A stretch of 64,000 nt of DNA from Arthrobacter sp. OVS8 (GTDB lineage Bacteria > Actinomycetota > Actinomycetes > Actinomycetales > Micrococcaceae): the NCBI GenBank assembly GCA_028370155.1, contig CP116670.1:1736001-1800000 (forward strand), read 5' to 3'. Below, in pieces: positions 19,022-33,882 of the stretch. The notes beneath the pieces are model-generated. The model ran no database searches. It saw only the letters and a list, made by a program, of their open reading frames with translations, and was not told where the DNA came from. Numbering within the stretch: position 1 is the first letter of the stretch; each line of letters starts with the position of its first letter. Made by a program: the position numbers and the translations under genes.

Positions 19022-20887
19022 ATGGAATCCGGACTCGCACAACTCCTGCTGGAGCACAGCCCCGACCCGCTGCTGCTGCTCGATCCGGACGGGGCCATCT
19101 CCTTCCTGAACGCCGCCGCCGAGGAGTTCTTCGGCTACTCCCGGACCCAGCTGCTGGGCGCTGATTCGTCCTTGATCCTGGCCGAGGCTTCCCGCGAACC
19201 CTTCCATGGTGTTCTGGCCGGGCTGGGTGCCTCCGTGCCCCGGTCCCGCCAGCCTTTCGCCGGTTCCGGCCGCCGTGCTGACGGCACCGAGCTCCCCGTT
19301 GAGATCACCTGCTCACTGCTGCCGCCCGACGCCGGTGCGGGGCCGGCCGCGCGGTCCGTCGCGCTTGCGGTCCGCGGCGCCGGGCACCGTCCGGTCTCTG
19401 CTTCCGGAAACGGCTCGGTCGGGTTTTCCGGCGCCCGCCCCGGCGGTGCAGCCCACGGTGCGGCCGACGCCGGCCCTGCCGGCACGCTTCACAGCGCCGC
19501 AGGGGCAACCGCGGACGCCGCGACGCACCGCCGTCGTACCCTAGCGGCCTCCGCGGCCGTTCCCGCCGCGTTCGCCGCGCATGACGACCAGCTGCGGGCC
19601 GGGGTGCTGCGTGATCCGCTGACATCGCTGCCCAACGGCACCCTGTTCAACGAGCGGCTCGCGGCGGCGCTGCGCCGGCCGGATCCGGTGGACGTGCTGC
19701 TGCTGAACCTGGATGACTTCAAGAACCTCAACGACATGCTGGGCCGCTCCTCCGCGGACGAGCTGCTGGTGGAGGTCGCCAGCCGGCTGCGCAACTGCGT
19801 GCGGCCGCACGACACCGTGGCCCGGCTCGGCGGCGACGAGTTTGTGGTGCTGCTGACCGAATGCCTCAACGCCGACGCCGTGGCCAAGCGGATCGCCGAG
19901 TCGCTGTACGAGCCGCTGCGCGTGGGCGGCTCCCTGGTCCGGCCCGGTGTCAGCATGGGGCTGGCGTCCAGGACCGCCCAGACCCTCGACGGCGCGGAAC
20001 TGCTGCGGCAGGCCGACGCGGCCATGACGGCGGCGAAGACCGGGGGCAAGAACGCCTGGCTGCGCTTCCGGCCGGAGATGCTGAACACCGTGGCCGCCAA
20101 GGAGGACGGCCAGGCTGGGCTCCGGCAGGCGGTGGAGCTGGGCCAGATCTCGGTCCATTACCAGCCCGTGGTGTCCCCGGGCTCGGCGCCGTGGTGCAGT
20201 TCGAGGCGTTCGCGCGGTGGGAGCGGCACGGCCGGCTGGTCCCGCCCAACCAGTTCCTGCCCGTGGCCGAGCAGAGCGGCCTGATCCGCGAGATCGGCGA
20301 CGAGGTCATGCGCCGGGCCTGCGCAGAAATCCGGCCCTGGCTGGCCGGCGACGCCGCGTACAGCGTCGCCGTGAACGTCTCGGGCCTGCAGTTCCAGAAC
20401 CGCGACTTCGCCACCGACGTGCTCGCGATTGTGGCGTCCACCGGCGTGGATCCGCGCCAGCTCATGCTGGAGCTGACCGAAAGTGTGTTCTTCGAGTCGG
20501 ACTCGGACGTGCTGCGCCAGCTGCGGCAGCTGCGGGAAGCCGGCGTGCGGATCGCGATGGACGACTTCGGCACAGGCTACGCGTCCCTGGGCGGCTCAAG
20601 GAGCTGCCGCTGGACAAGGTCAAGATCGACCGCTCCTTCGTGGCCATGATCAAGACCGGCCAGGAGCAGCTGCCGTTCTTCGGCACCATGATCAACGCAG
20701 CGCATGCCCTGGGCCTGAAGGTCACGGCCGAGGGCATCGAGACGCCGGCGCAGGCCCGGTACCTGATGGAGCGCGGGTGCGACTCCCTGCAGGGCTACCT
20801 GTTCGCGAAGCCGCCCCGGCCAGCGAGCTGGCCGGGACGATGGAGAGCGCGCTCACGGCGATCGACAAGGTCGACGCCGGGCGCTAA
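19022..20887 (+). CDS. PAS-GGDEF-EAL cyclic-di-GMP signalling protein 3
   Basis: Third paralogue, about 622 residues. It keeps PAS1 (SPDPLLLLDPDGAISFLNAA), but PAS2 has been replaced by a low-complexity Ala/Gly/Pro/Ser linker of roughly 100 residues (about residues 118-195). GGDEF (RLGGDEFVVLL) is intact with an inhibitory site RPHD. The EAL signature is EAF (FEAFARWERHG), while LMLELTES, MDDFGTGYAS and VKIDRSF keep the other catalytic residues. Frame changes occur near 20180, 20594 and 20816, each one base short. Upstream sequence (CGTCGCTTGGGGGC) resembles that of paralogue 2, supporting tandem duplication. Confidence 0.86.
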
Positions 20888-20923
20888 ATCCGCCGACGCT
20901 CCCGCAGATCCGGCGGGGCGTCG

Positions 20924-21769
20924 TTACGCCCGGCGGTCGAGCTCGTCGAGGTCGGCGCCCGCCATCTCTGCGCTGCGGTCCCACAGCTCCCGTGCCAGTT
21001 CGGCATCGTAGGCCTGCTTGTTGGCCTTCGCCAGCGCGCGTTTTGCGTAGTAGGCACCGGAGATCCAATCCTGCCCGGGCGTGGCCGTGGCGAGCCACAC
21101 AAGTGTGTCCGCGCCCTGTTCGGGGCTCAGCAGGAAACGGTTGAGGATCGTCTTGTAGGCGTGCCGCATCGGACTGGTGGACTCCGCCGCAAAGTTGGTG
21201 GCTACAACGCCGGGGTGGAACGCCGCAGTCCTGATCCCTTCGGCGCTGAAGCGACGGTGGAGCTCACTGGTGAAAAGGATATTCGCGAGCTTCCCGGTGC
21301 CGTACGCCCGGTTGGTGGAGTAGCCCTGGGCCGAGTCGAGGTCGAATAGGTCCAGTTTGCCGAATCCGTTGGCGGCGCTGGAGGTGTTGATGACGGTGGC
21401 GTTGCTGGCGGTGAGGACATCCATCAGCCCGGTGGTCAGCAGGAACGGGGCCAGGTGGTTGACCTGGAAGGTCTTCTCGTGGCCGTCCACGGTGAGTTCA
21501 CGCTTGCCCATAATGCCGCCGGCGTTGTTCGCCAGGACGTCTATGCGCGGGTACTTTTCCTTGAGCTGCGCTGCAAGCTGGCGCACCTGTGCCAGATCCG
21601 CGAAGTCCGCGATGAAATGGTCCGCACCGATCTCTGCCGCGATCAGCTGGGTCTTCTCAGCGGAGCGCCCGACCACCACCACCTGCTCCCCCTGTTTGCT
21701 GAGAGTCCGGGCGGCGGACGCACCGATGCCGTCGCTGGCGCCGGTGATGACAATGGTCCGTGCGGTCAT
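20924..21769 (-). CDS. Short-chain dehydrogenase/reductase
   Basis: A classical SDR of 281 residues, no frameshift. The NAD(P) motif is VITGASDGIGASAART. VLANNAGGIMG follows, then the active serine in VINTSSAANG and the catalytic YGTGK in STNRAYGTGKLAN. It is closest in layout to the retinol-dehydrogenase/WWOX-like group of single-domain SDRs. The gene converges on GGDEF-EAL gene 3 with a 36-bp gap. The physiological substrate is not evident. Confidence 0.87.
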   Translation of the reverse strand: MTARTIVITGASDGIGASAARTLSKQGEQVVVVGRSAEKTQLIAAEIGADHFIADFADLAQVRQLAAQLKEKYPRIDVLANNAGGIMGKRELTVDGHEKTFQVNHLAPFLLTTGLMDVLTASNATVINTSSAANGFGKLDLFDLDSAQGYSTNRAYGTGKLANILFTSELHRRFSAEGIRTAAFHPGVVATNFAAESTSPMRHAYKTILNRFLLSPEQGADTLVWLATATPGQDWISGAYYAKRALAKANKQAYDAELARELWDRSAEMAGADLDELDRRA

Positions 21770-21881
21770 GAAGGAGTCCTTTGTGAGGAAGCGGTAACTG
21801 GCTGTCGAATTCGAGCCTACCGAACCACAACGAGGCCGGGCTGACCAACGTTCCCTCTGTTGATTTCGGCGTTAAATGCGG

Positions 21882-21910
21882 GAGGACCCCCAACATGGTT
21901 GGGGGTCCTC
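21882..21910 (-). terminator. Terminator of the rRNA operon
   Basis: A 13-bp perfect stem (GAGGACCCCCAAC, 21882-21894, with GTTGGGGGTCCTC, 21898-21910) with a 3-nt loop lies 11 bp beyond the 5S 3' end. Confidence 0.85.
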
Positions 21911-21921
21911 GACCTTAATGA

Positions 21922-22041
21922 TGTTCCGGCGGTGACCTACTCTCCCACACCCTCCCGGGTGCAGTACCATCGGCGCTGTGGGTCTTAGCTTCCGGGTTCG
22001 GAATGGGACCGGGCGTTTCCCCCACGCTATGACCGCCGTAA
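21922..22041 (-). rRNA. rrf: 5S ribosomal RNA
   Basis: Read on the minus strand it begins TTACGGCGGTCATAGCG and contains CCCGGTCCCATTCCGAACC and the closing GGTCACCGCCGGAAC, the standard actinobacterial 5S. Length is about 120 nt. Ends are estimated from the terminal stem. Confidence 0.95.
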
Positions 22042-22275
22042 CCCTTGCTCCGCACCGTCCAGACCCTGGGGTGTGGTGGTGGGAAATTTGTGGTTACAAC
22101 TTCCTGCACCGGTGATGCTGGTGCAGTTGTGGTGTTGTTATGTAGTTTTTGGTTCTCAAGCAACTTCCCGTGGCGGGTTTGTTGGTTGGGAACCACATAG
22201 TGGACGCAAGCAGTCTTGTTTTCTTTGTACCCCTTCCCTGGTGTGAACGTCTTTTGAATCCGTTCACGGAGGGTG
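22042..22275 (-). other. 23S-5S spacer
   Basis: A 234-bp spacer with no tRNA. It includes a TTGCTTGAGAACCAAAAAC element (near 22147-22172) resembling the conserved leader elements before 16S and 23S. Confidence 0.7.
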
Positions 22276-27464
<5,189 letters not shown>

Positions 27465-27698
27465 AAAAACAGACACACCATGCGCCCCGGGAAAACGGGA
27501 TGCACACAATGCACAAAATTTGAAACCAGCCAAAAACACCAGACCACACCACGGGGTGGCGGGCCCGGCAAATTCAACCAATTCAATACAATAAATTGGT
27601 ATCAACAAACTTGGCACACTATTGAGTTCTCAAACAACAGACACACCCGGCACCACCACAACCCTTTCGGTCGCGGATCGCTCCGGAGCAACTTTTCA
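27465..27698 (-). other. rRNA operon leader
   Basis: Transcribed leader between the promoter and 16S. It holds the element TGTTGTTTGAGAACTCAATA (minus strand, 27620-27639), typical of actinobacterial rrn leaders. Confidence 0.7.
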
Positions 27699-27727
27699 AA
27701 CTTACCCGAACCCGTGAAGCTTTGCAA
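27699..27727 (-). promoter_or_regulatory. rRNA operon promoter
   Basis: On the minus strand a -35 TTGCAA (27722-27727), a 17-bp spacer ending in GGG, and a -10 TAAGTT (27699-27704) lie about 235 bp upstream of 16S. I found no second equally good promoter further upstream, though one may exist between 27728 and 28049. Confidence 0.6.
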
Positions 27728-28049
27728 ATCAACGTTTCCGCGATTCCCAGCCCCACAAGAGGATCCCCACCCTACTCCGGCACGCTCAACAGCGAACCAT
27801 TTTCAGGCCATTTAGAAGGGGGTCGGTCGCTATCTTTCCGCATCAGCGGCGGCGACTCGAATAACTGTACACGCCACCAGGGCCCGACACAAATCCACCC
27901 ACCAGCCCTCTCCCACAGCGCCGAAACCCCGGAACGGCGCGGAAACCACGCAGTCAGGCCGGCTTTCTCCGGCCAAACGAGCAGAATCGGGCTCTGTGTA
28001 CTGGCTCACACCCGCAACGCAGGACCAGCCGCGCACAGCAGGCCAGCCG
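27728..28049. other. Upstream region of the rRNA operon
   Basis: No gene is visible between the rRNA promoter and the 3' end of the pRiA4b ORF-3 gene. The segment could carry upstream promoter elements or further rRNA promoters, but none stands out. Confidence 0.5.
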
Positions 28050-29326
28050 TCAAATGCCCTCGAGCAGCCCCTGAAGGTGCATCAGGAACTTCCGTCCGCC
28101 GTCGGTCAGGGCCGCTACGTCACTAAAGGTGCGTTCCGGGACTTTCAGCTGCAGGCAGTCCAACGTCCAGCGCACGTCCGAATAGAGTTCCCGGGCGTCG
28201 TCCACCAGCACCGGCTTCCCGTTGCCACCCGGAAGCCGGCAGCGTTCAGCATGTCCGCGATAATCCGTTCCCGCTCGCCCCAGGACGGGGTGGAGCCCTC
28301 AAACAGCCAGTGGACCACGATGCGGGTCACCAGGGCCGTCGCCGCGTCCGCCGGGAAGGCCACCGCGGTGGCGAGGTAATCCCAGAGGGCGGCCGCCGTC
28401 GTGCATCTTGCGGCCCGCCGGCGACAGGACCAGCCGGCCCTTGCTCTTCCGCAGCAGCTTCCAGGCCTGGAGCTGCTGCCGGAGCACCAGAACGGGCGGG
28501 GTCTGGCTTTCTCGGCTCGCCGCTCCGGGCCAGCGGTAGTCCCACCCCAGCTCGCTGACGGCCTGGCGCACCACGGCGGGTTTGAGGTAGCCGTCCTGGG
28601 TTAACTGCAGTCCGTCAGCGCCCGCCTGAGTGAGCAGCCACTGCACGGGCCGGACGACGGCGTCGATTTCCTCGTCCGTGGCGGTTCCGGCCAGCGGCGT
28701 TTCGCCAGCGCGTCCAGGCGGAGGTTGAGTGCATCGGCGTCGAACACGTACGGCGTAAAGGTGCCGGCGTCCTGGCCCGTCGCGAACGTGTACCAGCCGG
28801 CGAGGTCCTGGTGGTCCTCGTCCGCCGGGTCGGCCAGGGCTTCTATGAGGCGCGCATAGCCGGAGGTCCCGCCGGCGTCCTCCACCGGACCCCGGTTGGC
28901 GCCGCCGATGCAGCGCACGGTGCCGGCTGGCAGTTCGGCCGGGCCCACCACCTCGAAGAGGTGCGTCCACGCATCGCCGAAGTCGTACTCGTATTCGAGC
29001 GTGGCCGGCCCGGCCTGCTGTGCGTCCAGGAGCTCAAAGAGCACGACGCCGGACGCCGGCTCGTCGCCCATCTCCTCCGCCGCGTCGTCCGGGCCGATGA
29101 TGACGCGGGGCTGGCCGTGCCGGTCCACACACCGGATGCCAAAGAGGTGCCGGTTCTCCCAGCCGAAGGCCGTCTGAAGGGCCCGGTGCAGCTCCGGGAC
29201 GGTGATGGTTTCCGGCACCCGCAGGCGCCGCCAGATCTCGGGTTCGGTGCCCTGGATGCTGACGCGAAGATCGTAGGCGGGAACCGTGCCGGGGAGGGCC
29301 GGGCCCGTGGTATGCATGCTGGACAT
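28050..29326 (-). CDS. pRiA4b ORF-3 (IS1096 passenger TnpR-like) family protein
   Basis: The N-terminal half (residues about 10-200) has the PRiA4_ORF3 pattern: YDLRVSIQGTEPEIWRRLRV, LHRALQTAFGW, EYEYDFGDAWTHLFEV and CIGGANRGPVEDAGG. The C-terminal half reads ELGWDYRWPG, LRKSKGRLVLSPAGRKM and ends MHLQGLLEGI; it looks like a helical DNA- or protein-binding extension. ATG 29326 is chosen because the family fold starts soon after. Frame changes near 28705, 28395 and 28220, each one base short. Repaired length is about 426 residues. The family was first seen on mobile elements, but no insertion sequence is visible here. Function is unknown. Confidence 0.78.
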
Positions 29327-29492
29327 CGTGCCAGAACCGCTGCGCGGGCCCTCTCGCCGCGGGTCCTCCCCGCCGTGCGCCCTGCCCGTTGCGAGCCCGC
29401 CCTCGCCGTGACTAGGGTGGATGGTAAGCATGCTTAGCATGCGCGCGGCGTGTGAGCGTCCGCGCCGAGGCCCGACGATCCGGAGGAGCACC

Positions 29493-30385
29493 ATGACTGA
29501 CCAGTACACGTTCAGGAACCCCGTCACGGCGTACGAGCAGGTGGAGCCGCCCGAGCAGAGCCAGCCGGAACCCGGCCTGGACTCCAAGATGATGCCCAAG
29601 GCCGACCTGGGCGAGGACACCTACCGCGGCACCGGCCGGCTCGACGGCCGCAAGGCACTCATCACCGGCGCGGACTCCGGGATAGGCGCCGCAACAGCGA
29701 TCGCCTTCGCCCGCGAGGGTGCCGACGTAGTTATGTCCTACCTTCCGGAGGAGGAAGAGGACGCGGCCCGGATCGCGGAGCTGATTGAAAAGGCCGGGCG
29801 CAAGGCCGTCAAGGTTCCCGGCGATCTCAAGGACTCGGCGATGTGCCGTCAACTGGTGGAGACCGCCGTGCGCGAGCTGGGCGGTTTGGACATCCTGGTG
29901 AACAACGCCGGCAAGCAGGTGGCGCAGGAAGCGCTGGGCGACATCACCGACGTCGAGTTTGACCACACCTACAAAACCAATGTGTACGCGATGTTCTGGC
30001 TGACCAAGGAGGCGCTGCCGCACCTTCCGGCCGGGTCGAGCATCATCAACACCACGTCCATCCAGGCGTACAGCCCCTCGGAGACACTGGTGGACTACGC
30101 CTCCACCAAAGGCGCCATCAACAACTTCACCAAGGGTCTGGCGCAGCAACTCGCGCCCAAGGGCATCCGGGTCAACGCGGTGGCGCCCGGCCCCATCTGG
30201 ACTCCGCTCCAGCCCAGCGGCGGGCAGCGCACCCAGGATCTGCCGGAGTTTGGCAAGGAGACTCCGGTGGGCCGTGCCGCCAGCCGGCCGAGCTCGCCCC
30301 GGCGTACGTGTTCCTGGCCTCAGCCGAGTCCAGCTACGTGATCGGCGAGACGCTCAACGTCAATGGCGGCATGCCTACGCCGTAG
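29493..30385 (+). CDS. SDR oxidoreductase with N-terminal extension (YghA/YhdF-like)
   Basis: An NAD(P)-dependent oxidoreductase of the stress-associated glucose-dehydrogenase-like group. About 45 residues (TFRNPVTAYEQVEPP and onward) precede the Rossmann fold. Then come ALITGADSGIGAATAIAFA, VNNAGKQVAQ, the active serine in NTTSIQAYS, and YASTK. GGAGGA lies 5 bp before ATG 29493. The frame changes once near 30279 (CGTGCCGCCAGCC, one base short); the repaired ending is VIGETLNVNGGMPTP. About 297 residues. It is divergent from the pRiA4b ORF-3 gene, across a 166-bp shared upstream region. Confidence 0.87.
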
Positions 30386-30419
30386 GCCGGGTTTGACGGC
30401 GCCGTTTCGGCGCAAATAA

Positions 30420-30478
30420 AACGCCAGCGTGCCCTCCCGGTGCGGCTTTTGCCGCCGGAGGAGGTCCCGCTGGCGTTT
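30420..30478 (+). terminator. Large hairpin terminator
   Basis: AACGCCAGCG (30420-30429) pairs with CGCTGGCGTT (30468-30477), with an inner CCTCC/GGAGG pairing, and T residues follow. It closes the SDR transcript 35 bp after the stop. A smaller GGCGCCGTTTCGGCGC-type hairpin lies just upstream (30397-30413). Confidence 0.7.
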
Positions 30479-30534
30479 GTCGTTCTTGGGCCGGGGCTGT
30501 TCTCAGGACCGGCCCGCACTGCTACTTTGGCTGG

Positions 30535-30717
30535 ATGGAACAATCACTGATGAGGCCACGGAACCGCAAGATCATCGCCGGAGTCTGCGCGGCCATTGCC
30601 GGCCGCTTCGGCATCTCCGTGACGCTGGTCCGCCTCGGGTTCGTGTTTTTCGGCCTCTTCGGCGTCGGGGAGATCGTCTACATCGCGTTGTGGATCCTCA
30701 TCCCCAAGGCCCGGTAG
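30535..30717 (+). CDS. PspC-domain small membrane protein
   Basis: A 60-residue protein that is almost entirely a PspC domain: RPRNRKIIAGVCAAIAGRFG, then the hydrophobic helix LVRLGFVFFGLFGVG and a second, VYIALWILIPKA. PspC proteins are membrane sensors of envelope stress and sometimes anti-sigma or transcription partners. No psp genes lie nearby. It starts at ATG 30535. Confidence 0.88.
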   Translation: MEQSLMRPRNRKIIAGVCAAIAGRFGISVTLVRLGFVFFGLFGVGEIVYIALWILIPKAR

Positions 30718-30801
30718 CAGCCCGGTCCGACGGCGGCTGCCGGCCAGCCGTCGTGCGGCACGTCCCTTGAACCCTGCCCTGCCGGGCGTATCGTTTTTGG
30801 C

Positions 30802-31577
30802 ATGGGACCGATTCGGGTCATTCTTCTTCCGGGTGCTGTTCTTCCCGCGCAGCTGGCCTACGGCGCGCTCCTCGAGGCTCTGGGGCCGGACGTGCAGGCC
30901 GTCGCCAAGGACCTGGAACTCTATGCGGGTGACGAGCCGCCGCCCGGCTGGAGCCTGGACACCGAGATTGCGGGTGTCCTGCGCGAAGCCGACGCCCGGG
31001 GTGGGATTCATTCCACCTCGCCGGATATTCCGGGGCGGCTCGGCTGCCTTGGCGTTCGCCGCCAAACACCCGCAGCGCCTGCTGAGCCTGGCCCTGCTGG
31101 AACCGCCCTGGGCCGGAACCTGGGACTGGAGCCCGACCCACGCTGAGTTGTGGAAGGCATTTGATCGGCTGGAAACCCTCCCGCGCGGGCAGTTCATGCA
31201 GGGGTTCATGCAGCTCCAGGTCAGGCCCGACGTCGTCCTGCCGCCGCCGGCGCCGGACGCCCTCCGCCGTGGCTGGCCAGGCGGCCGGCCGGCATCGCGG
31301 CGTTCTTGCGCAGCTTCCGGAGCTACGACCTGGACCGCGGACGGTTGGCTGCGTTCGACGCCCCGGTCCTGTTCGTCATGGGCGCCCTGAGCAACCCGGA
31401 CCAGTTCGGTGAGATTGCCCGGCGCCTGTCTGCGGTTTTCCCCGACTTCCGGCTCGAAGTGTTCGCAGGCCGCCACCACTTCGACCCCCGCACCGGGTGG
31501 AGCCCGGACGGCTCGCCCAGCTGTTGCGTGAGCACTGGGACCGCACCGAGGGCGGGGACCCTGGCGGCATGAACTGA
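30802..31577 (+). CDS. Alpha/beta hydrolase
   Basis: A single-domain serine hydrolase of about 259 residues after repair. The N-terminal strand is IRVILLPGAVLPAQL with a possible oxyanion segment. The nucleophile elbow HLAGYSGGGSAALAF is spread over a frame break near 31005-31040. The acid-bearing strand is APVLFVMGALSNPDQF, and the catalytic His region is EVFAGRHHFDPPH. Frame changes near 31005, 31035, 31268 and 31487. The acidic position follows VMGA as S/N rather than D, so the acid residue is uncertain. Substrate unknown. Confidence 0.75.
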
Positions 31578-31639
31578 CCCTTTGCGAGCATCCTTCGCCG
31601 CGCAGGCGGATGGCGCTTCGAATCTGGGTGTCGACCACC

Positions 31640-32203
31640 TCAGCGCTTCGTCTCGTACCTTGTCAGGACCACGCCGTCGGGAAACGTCCGCGTCTCCACC
31701 AGGTTCAGGTTCACCCAGCTGTCCAGCGAGGTGAAGAACGGCGTGCCGCCGCCTATCAGGACCGGATGGGTGGCTAGCGCGTATTCGTCGATCAGCCCTG
31801 CCCTCATGGCCGCCCCGGCGAGCGTTGCGCCGCCGACGTTCATCGGGCCGCCGTCCCCTGCTTTGAGCCGGGTGATCTCGGCGATCGCGTCGCCGGTGAC
31901 CAGACGGGTGTTCCAGTCCACCTTGTCGTTCGTCGAGGAGAACACCACCTTCGGGGTGTCCCGCCAGTTCCGCGCGAATTCGATCTCCGCCGGGGTGGCG
32001 TTGGGCTGCTGGTCGCCGGTCGGCCAGTAGGAGCTCATTGTCTCCCACAGCTTGCGCCCGTACAGCGACAGGCTGCTAGCCCGCTCCTGGTCGAGCCACC
32101 ACTGGAACAGTTCGTCGCTCGGCCCGCCCCAGCCGATGTCGTCGCCGGCCGCGGCGATGTGGCCGTCCAGGGTCAGATTCATGCCGTAGATCAGTTTCCG
32201 CAC
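31640..32203 (-). CDS. Dihydrofolate reductase (RibD C-terminal) family protein
   Basis: About 187 residues, no frameshift. It starts KLIYGMNLTLDGHIA, then LSLYGRKLWETMSSYWP and VVFSSTNDKVDWNTRLV, and has GPMNVGGATLAGAAMRAGLIDE, the NADPH-binding and substrate segments of the YwjB/YyaP-like family. GTG 32203 is preferred, as it gives the family-typical start (VRKLIYGMNL); an upstream ATG at 32242 would add 13 unrelated residues. Such proteins are putative pyrimidine or pterin reductases; the substrate is unknown. Confidence 0.87.
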   Translation of the reverse strand: MRKLIYGMNLTLDGHIAAAGDDIGWGGPSDELFQWWLDQERASSLSLYGRKLWETMSSYWPTGDQQPNATPAEIEFARNWRDTPKVVFSSTNDKVDWNTRLVTGDAIAEITRLKAGDGGPMNVGGATLAGAAMRAGLIDEYALATHPVLIGGGTPFFTSLDSWVNLNLVETRTFPDGVVLTRYETKR

Positions 32204-32414
32204 GGCGCCAGCCTTCCGTCTCGTAGTGATCGAGGGCGTCATTGAACTCTGTCGTCCCGCACATGATCAGCATCCTGTCCCTCATGGAGCCACCGTAACT
32301 GCCCATGATCTGGATGCCATAGCCCTCGGTCCGCGTTCAACTGAGGTGCCCGGGAAGGATCCCCACACTGGCCGGAGATGCCCCAAAGACTGCCGGTCGT
32401 GCAAGAATCGCGGC

Positions 32415-32686
32415 ATGGATGAGGATGAGCGGCGGATGAGGGACGAATTAATGATCCTCGAGGCCCTGGAGCGGGCGGTGGATCGGCGCTACGAGGTCTT
32501 CAGGTGATTGACGATTCAGAAGACGCGGACGAAGCAATCCGTCGCGTGGGTCAGCTGTTGGGCGTGGGAGCACTGGGGAGCCGTGTCGTCCTCGACATGC
32601 AGGTCAGAAGATTCACCCGGGACCAGCGTCAGATCATCGTTTCCCGTGCAGAAGAACTCAGATCAATGTTGCCCGATGGGCGCTGA
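32415..32686 (+). CDS. Stand-alone GyrA-like coiled-coil/C-gate fragment
   Basis: Two overlapping short frames join into one protein of about 90 residues if one G is restored near 32503 (TTCAGGTGATT): MDEDERRMRDELMILEALER, then RRYEVFRVIDDSEDADEA, then SRVVLDMQVRRFTRDQRQII. The pattern matches the part of GyrA/ParC after the breakage-reunion core (HILEGL...ID.VI.IIR....EA...L, ILDMQLRRLT..E). It has no catalytic Tyr, DNA-binding or C-terminal beta-pinwheel parts. It may be a small regulator of type II topoisomerase or a free-standing dimerisation module. The left part has no clear ribosome site. Confidence 0.65.
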
Positions 32687-32774
32687 GCTGGGCGCGTGCA
32701 AGCGACTTCGGACGTCAACCTGGCTCCCACGCGGTGGGCTCCGTTCAGACTGACACTTTCAGACGCCCGTTCGC

Positions 32775-32927
32775 CTAGGACCCCGTGAGGCGAAAGATGT
32801 CCGGGGCACCGTTGACTACCCACAGGACTATCAAGGCGGCGATCACTACCAGGACGAGGCCGACGCCCAGCATGATCAAGGGAACGAGTTCACGGTCCCA
32901 GAAGCGTGGTTCGCGTTTTGGTGACAT
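32775..32927 (-). CDS. Small single-span membrane protein (50 residues)
   Basis: A short gene on the minus strand that starts MSPKREPRFWDRELVP, runs through one hydrophobic helix of about 25 residues (LIMLGVGLVLVVIAALIVLW), and ends NGAPDIFRLTGS. It has a basic N-terminus and a convincing transmembrane helix, so a real microprotein is plausible. No relative is recognised. Confidence 0.55.
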   Translation of the reverse strand: MSPKREPRFWDRELVPLIMLGVGLVLVVIAALIVLWVVNGAPDIFRLTGS

Positions 32928-33357
32928 CGATGGCACCTCACTGTTCGGGGCTTGGACCGGCGGATCTACTGGTCACGCCGCTGGGCGTGGAGGCCGCGGT
33001 TTCGGAGGCACAAGCCTGCGTCGACTGCAGCATGTCTGCGAAGACCGGAGGAAGTAGGTGCTTGCGCAAAATGCTCATGCTGAGCCGCCCCTCATTGGTC
33101 GGTATCGTGTCGTTCCTTAAACGGCGAAAGGTCCCGCTACTCGCTACCGGCGCTCCGGTTAGTCGCGGCCCCCGCCGCGTTCGCGGCTACCCCAGTTCAA
33201 ACAACAGTGGCCCCGCAGACTGTGCCCTCCATATGGGTCGTCTGTGGAATTGCTGTGTAGAACGGTTGGGACGACTGAAGGTTTAGTTCACGGCTGGGGT
33301 TGATGGCTTCCTATCCGGCTGCGGCCGCAGCGTTTGTTGTCTCAAACTCGATGGGTG
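32928..33357. other. Gene-free stretch
   Basis: I see no convincing gene, RNA or repeat here. Short open frames lack protein-like composition. Part of it will hold the promoter of the minus-strand microprotein. Confidence 0.5.
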
Positions 33358-33795
33358 TCAGTCTTTCTTCAATTCCTCGGCGAGCATCACGAGGATTCCG
33401 CTGGGGCCGCGGAGGTACGTGAGTTTGTAGACATCCTTATAGGTCGCCACGCCGCGCAGCGGATGGCATCCGTGCTTCGCAGCTACCTCAAGGGCCTTGT
33501 CGATGTCGTCGACCGAGAAGGCCACCCGGTGCATGCCGATGTCGTTAGGACGGGTCGGGTTCGTCTCGATCGCTTCGGGGTGGATGTATTCGAAGAGCTC
33601 CAGTCGACCATGACCGTCCGGGGTCTGGAGCATCGCGATTTTTGCGTGGTTGCCATCAAGTCCGACGGCGGTGTCGGTCCACTCGCCGCTGACCGTGTCA
33701 CGGCCGATAACCGTAAGACCGAGATCGGTGAAAAAGGCGATTGCTGCTTCGAGGTCGCGGACGGCGATACCAACGTTCTCAAGTTTGATGGCCAT
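33358..33795 (-). CDS. VOC-family (glyoxalase/dioxygenase-like) protein
   Basis: 145 residues with two beta-alpha-beta-beta-beta modules: IKLENVGIAVRDLEAAIAFF in the first and MHRVAFSVDDIDKALEVAAK in the second. Metal-ligand candidates are LELFEYIHP and the His of MHRVAF. No frameshift. It probably binds a small hydrophobic or thiol-conjugated substrate; lactoylglutathione lyase activity is not implied. Confidence 0.85.
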   Translation of the reverse strand: MAIKLENVGIAVRDLEAAIAFFTDLGLTVIGRDTVSGEWTDTAVGLDGNHAKIAMLQTPDGHGRLELFEYIHPEAIETNPTRPNDIGMHRVAFSVDDIDKALEVAAKHGCHPLRGVATYKDVYKLTYLRGPSGILVMLAEELKKD

Positions 33796-33882
33796 GCGTT
33801 GAAGCTACCAAAGGCGGACGGATTAGCTCCAGAGGCGAGGCGTCGGCGCTTTGGGTTCGTTCCGGGCTGCTACAACTGAGCC

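Noticed and set aside
28050-29326. Insertion sequence next to the rRNA operon
   Set aside because: The pRiA4b ORF-3 family name derives from mobile elements, but no transposase or terminal inverted repeats are visible here.
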